The position numbers and the translations under genes were made by a program. 64,000 nucleotides of DNA from Pelargonium nanum (taxonomy: Eukaryota > Streptophyta > Magnoliopsida > Geraniales > Geraniaceae), in NCBI GenBank assembly GCA_036897485.1, contig JAYMTF010000011.1:1-64000 (forward strand). The letters run 5' to 3'. Under the pieces are notes generated by a model. The model was given only the letters and a program-made list of their open reading frames with translations. It was not told the origin of the DNA and did no database searches. This document shows positions 35,429-46,161 of this stretch, in pieces (the first letter of the stretch is position 1; the number at the start of each line of letters is the position of its first letter).

Positions 35429-36205
35429 GTTCTTGCAAAACCAAACACAAGCTCTCAGATACTATAAAGCTCTATGACATGTTCATTGCAGAACCAAACA
35501 CAACCTCTGATAAAATTAAGTATTGAATTGACAGACAATGAAAAAATAAGAGATTTACAAAAACCCTCGTATCAGATACTATAAAATGAAACTACAAAGA
35601 TATATGATAAAAGTTCCAAATTGACAGACAATGAAAAACAAGAAACTTACATAAGCTCTTATCAGTATTGATACTGTAAAATGAAACTATAAAGAAATAT
35701 GATAAAAGTGTTGAATTGACACAAAATGAAAAAACAAGAAACTTATAGAAGCTATCAGTATCAGTCTATCAGATACTATAAAATGAAACTATAAAGCTCT
35801 ATGCTATGTTCATAGCAGAACCAAACACAGCCTCCAATACTGTAAAGGTATATGATAAAAGTATTGAATGGACTGACAATGAAAACACAAGAAACTTACA
35901 AAAACTCTCACTATCAGATAAAATGAAATAAAGCTATATTATATGTTCATTGCAGAACCAAAACACAGCCTCTAAGTACTAAATTGATAGAGAATTGAAA
36001 AAACAAAAACAAAAAACTTACATTAGCTCTCAGTATCAGAAACTGTTCTTGATGTTGTTCTTGCAAAACCAAACACAAGCTCTCAATATCGGATACTATA
36101 AAATGAAACCATAAAGCTATATGATATGCTCATTGCATAACCTAATACAACCTCTCTAAGCCTATAAAATATAATATAAAGAACAAAACAAGAAACTTAC
36201 AGAAG
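35429..36205. repeat. Degenerate tandem repeats forming the OPT leader intron
   Basis: About six diverged units of 90-150 bp share GCAGAACCAAACACA, ATACTATAAAATGAAAC, GATAAAAGT, TTGAATTGACAGACAATG and AGAAACTTAC. On the OPT strand AGAAACTTAC reads GTAAGTTTCT, a good splice donor. It is intact at 35641, 35890 and 36191, near-intact at 36012, and decayed near 35549 and 35737. The acceptor-like TTTTGCAAG occurs at 35432-35440 and again near 36060. The predicted leader intron is 35432-36200. Confidence 0.7.
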
Positions 36206-38232
36206 CAGATTCACTTTGAGATTCAATAATATTCTGAGGTCTTGAATGAATCAGAATCTTGATATTATAGGAATAATTTGAGGGTCAACAGCTGGAGAGA
36301 AATAAAAAGAATGATATGAAATTAATATATAAAGAAACAAGATAAAAATGTGATCAAAAGATGATACAGATTCTTTTTAAAAAATCTTTAAAAATTTTAT
36401 TTATTTTTTACTATTTTCACAAATTTAAAGCCTTTGAATCTACAATAAATTTTCCTGAAAAAATTCACCTAACTTGGATTAGAAATTTATTTGAACTGCA
36501 CCTGATTCAGGGCTGTTACTTGTATGAGTTCAATTGCTCAGAAGGTTCATTAATGCTCTTTTTTGGAAAATAAATATAAAAATATTTATTTATTTTGGAC
36601 AAAAATAGATAATGAATGTGAATGGAATATTGGTTTAAGGTGGTGTTAATATATTTAAAATATTTTTAATGTTCCTAAAAACCATGAATGCATTAATTAT
36701 AACATGAAAAAAAAATCTTTTTCTTCTAAATTGATACTAATTTGGTCTCCAAAATATCTATATTATTTCAATTTGCTTGGTCCCAAATTATACTATTTTG
36801 TTCCAAATTGGTTCAGTCAGTAATAGCTAAATTAACTGATGGAACCAAATTAGGAACCAAAATGTAAATAAAATTAAATACTAATTCCAAAAAGAATTAT
36901 AATAATTGAGTGAACAAAAGAAAATAAAATGAAATACTTTCTTACAAAAATTAATTATTCCTGTGTGAAAATCCACCAAATTAGTAATTACTACAACCAT
37001 TTTTTTCAATTTCCATTATAACAGCAATAAAGACAGAATATTTCATCTTTTTAGTCAACTCATGCATTTAATTAAAAAAAGACAAACCTCTACAAGACTA
37101 CAACAATATCTCCAATTGTTTTTGTCAATCTTTGGAGCTTTAGGAAGAGGATTGATGCATTTGTATTCCGTGACAAATATCACTGAACTATATTAAATCT
37201 GATAATTTAGACTCAAACACGCGAAAAACTGAAAATTTTGCTTTTTGAGCTCACATAAAATGGACTCGGGCAATCTTCAACTTGAGTCGGAAAAGGCTGC
37301 ACATTGTATGCAAAACTCATACGGCTGTGACACAAAACCTGCCCGACAAGATTGGTATCTCCTCAGGTTTGGGTTAGAGTCCGACCTTTTCAATCAAAAA
37401 GAAAAACCGAAGCATGAATAGACAGCTCAAACTTGCATGCATTTATCGACGAAATTATTGGTGCAAAAATAAAAAAGATTTAGAGTAAAGACAATTATTG
37501 ATAGACTCGCATACATTTATCTGTGTGAAGCCTTATATTCACACATGTATGAGTATCGATGAATTTTGCATATATCAATCGATACAAAAAAAAAAATACA
37601 TTTTACTGATGTGTACCAACTGCGCGTAAAATAGACTATAAAAAAATAATAGATAACTGCACCTCACAACCAAAAATAACTTGCCCACTATTTTAACTTC
37701 CCAATTTCAACTATTAAATTGTATTCACAATGTCAAAATAAAAATGATACAAAATTGCATTGACTACAAGAACATTATCTTAGTCAAAAATGGACTAAAA
37801 CCATAAATTTTAGTCAAAGATTTATCAGTGACACTGACCTCATTTTTGGGTTTTAGCTCAGCCAGCTAGTGGCAGTTCATTTCGGCGCCAACACTCAATA
37901 AAGTCAATGTCAATAGTCAATCCATCCATACTAAGGCTCACAATTCGGATTTCGCAGTTGAAAATCTCTTACCCGAACCCGACCCTAAAAAGTTGGAATT
38001 ATAAATTGGGTTGCGGGTTTTACCTGACCTGACTTAAATATTTCTCGAATCTATTATTACAGTCTAAACCAACAAAATGTGTATCAGATCAGAATTTAGG
38101 CGCCCGTGAGCTTGGGATCAAATATCACAGGAAATAATATTTGAACTCGACCTTGTGGCACCCAAAACTGAATAGGACTTCTGTGAGTTCAAGTTGCAAA
38201 AAAGTCCGTCCAATTAATTTTCGAGTTGAGTG

Positions 38233-38450
38233 CCCTTCAAAGAATGCGTAATAGCTCAATGGTCGAGCTTTCTTACTGAAGATGAACGGGAGTGACCAAC
38301 CAGTCAAAACTGCTAGGGGAGTATTCCAACTGAGGGGAAGTGCCCGCGCAAGTAGGACACAGCAAAAGCGAGAATGTCGGCTAAGTAGCACATATATCAG
38401 TGAGAGTTCACTACTCCGAAAACCCAGGGTTTCTCAAAAAAGCTCGTCCA
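38233..38450 (+). pseudogene. Plastid 23S rRNA fragment in the nucleus (NUPT), piece A
   Basis: CCCTTCAAAGAATGCGTAAT, AGCTCAATGGTCGAGC, GAAGATGAACGGG, TAGGGGAGTATTCC, AAGCGAGAATGTCGGCT and CTCCGAAAACCCAGGGTTTC follow, in order, the plastid/bacterial 23S rRNA stretch around GCGTAATAGCTCACTG and GCGAGAATGTCGGCTTGAG. About 20-25% of positions differ and the stretch GTGGGATGTAAAAATGCATC is missing between the blocks. A nuclear plastid insertion fits better than mitochondrial 26S, by memory of both. It is not a working rRNA gene. Confidence 0.8.
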
Positions 38451-38473
38451 GTTCAAACGACCCACACTCAAAA

Positions 38474-38544
38474 CCGTGGGATACAAAAATGCATGCAAGG
38501 GGAGTATTCCGACAAAGGGGGAAGTGCCTGCATAAGCGGGCAAG
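38474..38544 (+). pseudogene. Plastid 23S rRNA fragment, piece B (overlapping second copy)
   Basis: CCGTGGGATACAAAAATGCA, then AGGGGAGTATTCCGAC and GGAAGTGCCTGCATAAGCGG match the 23S stretch GTGGGATGTAAAAATGCATC to GCGAGCGGG. The part from AGGGGAGTATTCC onward is also in piece A, so the two pieces overlap by about 50 bases of the original gene, and piece B supplies what piece A lacks. Confidence 0.75.
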
Positions 38545-38649
38545 AATTTCTAAACCACCAACCAATGAAATTCAATGTATTTTAGGCCTAAAATTCGATC
38601 CCGACTCAACCAATCCAAAACCCCTTTAAGGTCGGGTGGGTTCGGGTTT

Positions 38650-40110
38650 GCCAGCTCTACTTTCAACCACTAATCACTAAACCACCAAAAATGCATGTCA
38701 CATTCAATCATAACATTATAATCAAGTCATTGTGTAAAATCGCAATAAAAAGGACCAAAACCGAAACTAAAACCTAGTCGGGTCAATTAAATCGATAATC
38801 GATGATCACATCAACATATCATCTTAATCAACCAAAACAAATTTTAAAGCATTAATCCAAAAGCTAACTATAAAGTAGCTTAATCATCTGGACTTTAAGC
38901 CGAGAAATGCCTCAAGTTGCTATTCATCAAACATAAATAAATGCACGCCACATTCTATCAAGACATTATATAATCATATCGAGGAAAATCGCAATAAAAA
39001 TTAAAAATAAAACAAAAAACCTAGTCGGGTCAATTAAATCAACAAAAACGAATCTTAAAGCATGAATCAAAAATCACAAGAAAAAGCTCCCAAAAGCTAA
39101 CTATAGTGATTCAATCATTTCAACTTTAAACCGAAAAATCTCTTTAAGTTACTATTCACCAAACAACCTAAATAAATGCATGTCTCATTCTATCAAGACA
39201 TTATATAATCACATCTTGTGGAAAAATACAATAAGAACAAAACCTAGTCGGGGTCAATTAAATCAATGATCTTGACAATGGAACACTTTAAGCAACCGAA
39301 AGGTATTTTAAAGCATTAGACAACAAACAAAGAAAGGAGGAAAAAACTCACAAAAGTTTACTATAGTAATTCAACATTAAGCCGAAAAATGCCTCTGTAA
39401 GTAGCTATTAACCGAACAACCTAAATAAATGCAAGTCGCATTCTATCCAGACATTATATAATCACATCGTTGTGGAAAACGTAATAAAAGGACTAAAATC
39501 AAACCTAGTGGGATCAATTAAATCAATGACCATGTCAACAGACCAGTTTAACCAACCAAAACAAAAAAGCAAGCTAAAGTAATTCAATCAAATCAACTTT
39601 CAGCCGAAAAGCCACTTAAAGTTGCTGTTCACCAAACTACCTAAATAAATACATTTCACATTCTATCAAGACATTATAAAATCACATCATTGTGGGAAAA
39701 CGAATGTTAAAGCATTAATCAGCGATCACACACACACACAATAGCTAACTAAAGTAATTCTATCACTTCAACTTTAAGTTGCTATTCACCAAACAACCTT
39801 AATAGATGGATGTCACATTATATAACCACATCAAGTAAAATTGCTATGAAAACCTAAAATCAAAACCAAAAACCTAGTCGGGTTAATCAAATCAATGAAA
39901 ACGAATTTGAAAACATTAATAACTATCACGAGAAAATGCTCCCCCAAAAGCTAACTAAAGTAATTCAATCATTTTGACTATAAGTAGAAAAATGTCTCTT
40001 TAAGTTGTTATTCACCAAATAACCTAAATAAATGCACGTCACATTCTAAAGACATATATAATCACATCTTGTGGAAAGTTGCAATAGAAAATCCAAACCA
40101 AGAGAGAAAA
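38650..40110. repeat. Satellite-like array, ~7 units of about 160-250 bp
   Basis: The shared block CACATTCTATCAAGACATTA (T)ATAATCACATC recurs at about 38698, 38943, 39183, 39433, 39651, 39808 and 40034, giving spacings of about 245, 240, 250, 218, 157 and 226. Each unit also has AAAACCTAGTCGGGTCAATT, AAAGCATTAATC, AAAGCTAACTA, AGTAATTCAATCA, CTTTAAGCCGAAAAATG and CACCAAACAACCTAAATAAA. Units differ by many small changes, so the array is old. No coding frame runs through it. Confidence 0.8.
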
Positions 40111-40507
40111 AAGCATGTCATCATTTATTGCAGTTAAAAATCAGCCACATAACATCAATGAAGCCACAAATCTTCCATGCATCCACAGATGATTCACTGG
40201 AAAAAAAAGAGGCAAGAAGACCATGGGTTCAATAATATTCAACCACCTCACAATGAAGCACATTTATAATACAAAGAAGAATAAAAGAGATCACAAAACT
40301 AAGGGAAATAAAGGTACCGTATAGTCTTGTCCGGTTCCATCCATGTCCGATTTGATAGACTCCGCAACCACCAATCACAGAAGAATCAAAACGAGCAACG
40401 CAATAGTCTGTGTAACTAATATTTATACCTTAATACCTTAGAAAGAGCATATAGACCGTTTCAGAGACAGAGAGATGCCAAATAACACTGTTTAGAGGAT
40501 GAACTTA

Positions 40508-40645
40508 CGTAGCATTTGCATAAAAAATTGGAATGAAAATGAAATTCCAAATAATCAAAACGTGAAGAATGAGAATCTCATTTCCATTCACATTCTTGAT
40601 CCTCATTCCTTAACAAAAAAGTTAATTCAAACGCTACCTTAAGAT
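40508..40645. mobile_element. PIF/Harbinger-like MITE
   Basis: The left end CGTAGCATTTGCAT pairs with the right end TTCAAACGCTACC (reverse GGTAGCGTTTGAA). A TTA trinucleotide flanks each side, which fits the Harbinger target duplication. The interior is GAAT/ATTC-rich (TTGGAATGAAAATGAAATTC, GAATGAGAATCTCATTTCC). It is about 138 bp and the most complete copy of this family in the window. Confidence 0.55.
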
Positions 40646-42143
40646 TTGAAACCTACTTTCCTCAGCCGGCGAAGATTCAAATCAAACCTGCAAGAATTCA
40701 ATGGCATTGAAAAGAAAGTGCAGCAAAATATCAACATCAGTTGTCATTCAGATACGTATCGTCGTATCCTCGTAACAAATTACCGTCATAAAACTCAAAC
40801 CACTTTAAATGTTAACTAGACAAGCAGTTTCATCATTATCAATAGGTTATACCAATCGAAAACAGCAGCAACCAGCTTCAGGTCTAGTTTCAGAAATTAG
40901 ATATACAATTGTCCAAACTGCAAGTATGCAGCATTGTAAAGGAGCATAGATGTTCAAAAGCCAATTCTATCACAACACTTTCACAAAGGGCAACCTATGG
41001 TATTAGCTGCTAGCACTCTCATAAAAGAAAACTTTGTTTGGACCAAGCATGTACCTTTGTCTCATCCCCATAGAATCTTCCAAGTTCCAGCAAATCATAT
41101 GAAGAGGTACAAGTAAGAATTGAGAGTTTTAACAGTACAGACAGAGAAACCCGAGTATATGAGAGTATAACTATATCATGTGCAACAACATTGGACACCA
41201 TAATTGTGTTTCCAATCACCGAACAAGGCTTGATGTGGAGACCGTAGATGCTTTCTTTGCTCACAGAAGAAGCACAATATAAACAATAATCACAAGTTAA
41301 TAACACAAATGGACGGAGGGTTCACTCGTCCATTTCATATATATCCACTGAACGAGTAATAGACAGAATTCAAGACTATGCAAAAGTATATGCATCATTC
41401 ATTTTCCCTTCACAGTCTAAAAGTTCCATGGAGGGATACTAGAAATGTTACCAATCCTAAATTTTTCCTACTGTGGAAGAACCTCGATCTCAGAATCATG
41501 CCTTTGGAGGTCAACATCACGAAGAACTCATCCATTGCATTAAACGAATTATTTGTAAAATCAGATAGTACTTGGATTATCGAGACATTCAGAAAAGTGA
41601 AGGTGGTAATATCGATGTCAATGATAAACCGTTTCGATCATCGTCATTGCTTAACACAGCAAACTTATTTCAACGGTTACTGAACTTATCAACACGCCAC
41701 AGGTTCCTAATTCCATGACATGGAAAAAAGAAAGTTTTCACTATGTTTAACTGAAAATTTAAATAGCAGATGTGATTAAAAGCATACAGCGACAGAGACT
41801 ATCGAAATTCATGAAAAATACATATAGTTCGCAGTTTTCTAACAATAAAACACTCTCTAGCAGTCGCCCAAGGATTATTGGAAATCACACAAAAGAAGTT
41901 GGTCCTAGCGATAGCGCCATTTTGGAGATAGATGTAATTCGCGAAACAGCAAAGTTGTTGTATTGTTCCTCATAATCAAAACCTTCCCATATCGAGTCAG
42001 CCCTACAGAGAAGCGTCGTTCCACGATTTAGCGCGTGATTAATTGTTTTATAAATAAGTTTTCTTAGATAGCCCTAACAGCCATTGATAGCAATGGGTCG
42101 AGCGGGACAAAGAATAGCATGAATCACCTGCAAACAGCGTTAT

Positions 42144-45100
42144 TCAACGCCTGCCACGACGCCCACCACCTGACCTGGCGCCGGGAAAACGAGCAAATTG
42201 CAACCTTAAATTGACCGAATCAGGGTCATGCTCATCAAACTTATAACCTGCAAAATCGAGCTTCATATTTACGCTGCAGAATTGACCAATCTTTCTATGC
42301 CGAATCAGGGTCAAAAGCAGATAGATGATAGAAGACGTGCATTCACGAATTTAAGCAGGTTCCGGTTCAGCTTCGTGTTGGTGTGATGCTCGCATCGGCT
42401 AACCCAACCCGTTACTTAATGGAGTTGAATCCGCTAGACCCACCCAACTCGTTTCATTAAACGGGTTGTATAACCCATTCAAGGATAAAAATATAATTAC
42501 TTTAACATATCGTATAAAAAATAACTCGTATAAATTAAGCATGTCAAATATATCAAGTCGGGTCAGGTCAATCCAAACCCATTTATTTAAATGTATGTGT
42601 CAGGTCGTTTAATTTTGAACACAATTATTTCAATGTGTTTAGCGTGTAGACTGTAGAGGCAACCCGCGCTGTTTGTCCGATAGTTAACTGTGTTTGCCAT
42701 TAAATATGCAACTAGCCTATCTGCCCCAAGCTTATAATTGGCAGAAACCAATTGAAGCCATGCAGGTGAAAGGAGTTAGTTTAACTTATGTCTCCCTAGT
42801 CCCTAGACACTTCAATGAACGGTACCCAAATCCACACAAAATATCACTGGTTCAAGTATGGCTACTGATAATCGAAAACAAAACAAAATCCTGTGAAAAG
42901 GAATTTGACAATGGACACAAATCCATAATAACAGTGCTACACCCCTACGCGGATCTGGCTAAGAAAGGACTTACCAAACTAGTCCAGGAAGGAAAACCAC
43001 TCATATTTGTCAGAAATTTGGACAAAGGATGGAACCAATGGATCATAAAGTTAAGCCTAAGAATTTGATTCTGACATATAAAGTTCCAGCTCCTTGATTC
43101 ATAAATTCAAATGATCAATAGTAGAGTAATAAAAAAGTCACGGCAGGAACAAATTATGTCACATATTAACACCTTGCTGCACATACGCCATGGTAGTTCA
43201 AAAGTCAATTCAGTCAGGCCATCCCAATTGATTGTTGACCTTGAATTGAGAAGTATAAGACCAACTTATAGATTTCAATTCAAGTGTTCTTAGAGTTTTC
43301 TATAGAAAAAATACTCTCTTTGTCCCAAAATGAGTGTCATGTTGAGAAAAACTAAAGAGAAGTTAGTTAGTAGTTAGTTAGTTAGTGTTGTACATTTTCT
43401 CTTGTATCCCTAAAATCATGTGTTGTAACAAAAGTCATTTGTGTTGTTCACATCCACTTGGTTGTTCGTTCACATTGATGATTAAGTGGGTATCTTCCAA
43501 CAGATTCGGTTCAGCACAACAGTATTCATTACTATGAAAGTATTATGCCTATGCGCATAGATATGTGTTAAAATTAATTTGATATGCATGAAGAAAAAAT
43601 ATAGAGGACGTAACAATCAACAAATTGATTATGTTTGGCATGCATGTGAATGCACAAAAATTTATCTTAGAGCCAAAATAGTGTAACACAGGGATTTTGT
43701 TTTTAATAGTCACAGAAAAGGAAAAGGAAATGCGTAAGCTGAAATATGAAGGCAAATATATGAACATGTCAACCTCACCTTGCAATGCATCCATCGCAGT
43801 GGCTGCATGAGCAGGACTTACAAAATCAACAAAACAAAGTACAAGAGGATCTCCACCTGGCTGCACGGTGATAATCAGTAAATTAGTTTTTTTTTTTGCT
43901 AATGACTACATGATAAAATTTAGGGTCAGAAAATTAAGCTTACTAGTTTTGATTCCTTGCTTACAAGTCTCACTTCTTTATAGCCAACAAAAGGGCGAAA
44001 TATATCTATTTAGCCATGTAAAGGAACAGAACCAAAGGGGTCAAAGTGTGAGCAATCCTCTGAGAGAAATGATATCTAACAAAAGGATACGAGCTACTTC
44101 TCGACGTGTGCAGTTGGGAGGCAAGCCCTCAACGTATAGTGTGCTGCTAGCATCTGCAGGAAGTAGATTCTCGGACCTTCTACCTCCAAACCCAACGGTT
44201 TGCTCTTTCATCAACGCCCCTCGGTCCACACCTCCCATACCCATAATACGCCGATCATCAACAGGGTGACTCGATGCGTTCCCACTTATGGGCCTTGCAG
44301 ACTGTCCGCCATAAGATGAAATTTGCTGGAATAATCATTCGATTATTAGCCCTAAAGTATAATTACCCATGCACACATACACACACAAAGGGGGGGAGGA
44401 GAAAGTTTAAAAGATATATTCACTAATTACCCCACTGTGCAGGTAACGATCATATGATGCTCCAATGGTCTCAGTATCTCTAATTCCATGGAGTGCTCCT
44501 CTATCATCATCACGAGGATAATAACTGGATAGGTCATGGCCGCTGGGAACATCTACAAAATACACATCTTTTAGCCATTCAGAGAGAGAGAGAGAGAGAT
44601 GGAGAGAGCAACATATTAAATAGGAAGCACGCACTAATATACAATCAGACGGCTACTGCATATGCCTATTAATAGGAGAGTAAAAAAAGCTGCTCTTCTC
44701 AAGCAACCTAATAGCAGCTGATCAACTATACTGAATGTACAAGGTCGACAACATTGATCTAAGAGACAACCTTGGTATATTGGATACTATACAAATGAAG
44801 TTAGAAAGCTCTAAAAATCGCCCTAGCCTCTAGCTGAGTCAAATGAGGAAAATTACACAATAAGATATACAGAGAGCGAGAAGTAAACAAGGCAATGACA
44901 GGAAAGAAACTGGGAAAGAAAGGTAAATATTGAGAAAAAATAACAAACTTTAATGACTCTAAGTGCATTTCTTCAGGAGGTTTACTTCTCTATGTTTCAA
45001 TCCAGTTTCTATATCCCGACTAGAAGGGGACATATATGATGCTTCATAAATGGTGTCATAACAAGTGGATTCTACATTTCTACTAAATGTGGTACATAGA

Positions 45101-46161
45101 TGAGCATAATGAACCCTAACCTCCAAATCAATCCCCAAAAGAAATAAAATAAATAAATAAATTGACTACAAACCTTCTCTTCTTAACATCCAAACATTAG
45201 GTGCAAAAAAGCTTAAATTGACTGGCAATAGGCTATCACTTTTTTTATATTTGAATACATTTTGTATATCCTAACTACAAGGGGCAATATCTGATGTTTT
45301 ATAAAAGGTAGCATAAATTAATAAGTGGACTCTACTAACTGTGGTATATAGAAGAGTGCAGTTAAGCCTAACCTCCAATTCATTCCTAATAGAAACATTT
45401 AGTTTGGATATACATGAGACTAACTCTACGAACTTTCTCCTTCTTAGCATCTGATCATAGGCGCAGAAAAGCATATATTGACTAGTGATTATCTATCGTA
45501 TTTAAACATTCCAATCCATGAACTACAACAACCCAATACACTAACAAGCACACCCAACAGGCACAATTCAAAGAACAAAATCCTTTTGTTCTAAAGTTCC
45601 AATATTTTCGTTCGCTTCTCATTACCCAGCAACCAAAAACAGCATCATCACTTTTCAGAACCCTAATTTCATCGTAAAACTGGCAGAAACTCGATGACCC
45701 GGAACTCAAAATCGGAGAAACAAATGACTTACCTAGTTACCTTACTCCTATGAACCTTCTTCTCCTTCTTAGCAACCGCTCATAGGCACAAAAAGCTTAA
45801 ATTGACTAGTTTACCAATGCAATCCATTAACTACAATAACCCAATACACTAACAAGCACACCCAACAGACTCAAATCCAGAAACTCTTCTAACCGAGCAA
45901 AAATTATCGTTCCCAATTCATAAAGTTCCAATCTTTTCATTTTCTATGAATTACCCAAAAACCAGAAACAGCATCACCAACTTCCGAAACCCTAATTCCA
46001 ACGTAAAACAAGCAGAAATCCGAGTACCCATAACTCAAAATCAGAGAAAGTAATGATTTACCGTAGTCGGATCGAGAGCGTTTTCCGGCGAATGAAGGCA
46101 TCTGCTGCTGCGGCGGAGCTTGCTGGCGGTTGTCGGAGTACCTCCAGAATGCGTCTGCCAT
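42144..46161 (-). CDS. NSR-like RRM protein (nuclear speckle RNA-binding type)
   Basis: Six exons read leftward: 46161-46062, 44552-44431, 44325-44091, 44005-43944, 43860-43779, 42247-42144 (234 aa). The N-terminus MADAFWRYSDNRQQAP with AGKRSRSDYD, then SSYYPRDDD, TIGASYDRYLHSG and DDRRIMGMGGVDRG, matches plant NSR-type proteins from memory; these alter splicing in nuclear speckles. A single RRM spans about residues 136-215: RNP2 is TLYVEGLP, then CTRREVAHIFRPFVGYKEVR, and the RNP1 region is DPLVLCFVDF. It ends GARSGGGRRGRR, an RGG-like basic tail. The 62-base exon 4 and the last exon, behind a 1.5-kb intron, are too short to stand out. Intron 1 holds tandem duplications and intron 5 a GGGTC repeat plus a Stowaway remnant. 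Confidence 0.9.
42380..42620. repeat. GGGTC-family repeat in the last intron of the NSR-like gene
   Basis: CTAACCCAACCCGTTACTTA, GACCCACCCAACTCG, ATTAAACGGGTTGTATAACC and TCGGGTCAGGTCAATCC mark the copy. The sharp GAGCTGACA ends are not seen, so this may be a different subfamily. Confidence 0.4.
43311..43435. mobile_element. Stowaway-like MITE remnant in the last intron of the NSR-like gene
   Basis: It begins TACTCTCTTTGTCCCAAAAT then GAGTGTC, the family's left end, and has TTCTCTTGTATCCC, shared with the copy at 3477. The interior has a GTTAGTTAG run. The right end is missing. Confidence 0.5.
44985..46062. repeat. Tandem duplications in intron 1 of the NSR-like gene
   Basis: Two ~315-bp units (about 45421-45735 and 45741-46062) share CTTCTCCTTCTTAGCA, CAATACACTAACAAGCACAC, CCAACAG, AACCCTAATT and CTCAAAATC-GAGAAA. 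A part unit (CTTCTCTTCTTAACATCC, AAAAAGCTTAAATTGACTGG) lies near 45173. A further pair (about 44985-45140 and 45240-45400) shares ACTA-AAGGGG, GTGGA-TCTAC and CCTAACCTCCAA. The right unit ends at the exon 1 donor. Confidence 0.65.

Larger units (their letters stand above)
36206..42143. other. 5.9-kb gene-free region between OPT leader and NSR-like gene
   Basis: AT-rich spacer. It holds the OPT promoter (from about 36206), GGGTC-family material (37200-37420 and 37930-38130), a plastid 23S rRNA-derived insertion (38233-38544), a satellite-like array (about 38650-40110) and a Harbinger-like MITE (40508-40645). From 40650 to 42143 there is nothing recognised except the probable 3' UTR of the NSR-like gene near the right end. 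The open frames here have no family features. Confidence 0.5.

Noticed and set aside
35416-35448. Upstream in-frame ATG adding 11 residues to the OPT
   Set aside because: It lies behind the TTTTGCAAG acceptor at 35432, inside the predicted leader intron. OPT relatives start at MAEPE-like sequence.
38282-38629. 115-codon frame over the rRNA-like region
   Set aside because: It is a chance reading of plastid 23S rRNA-derived sequence and flanking repeat.
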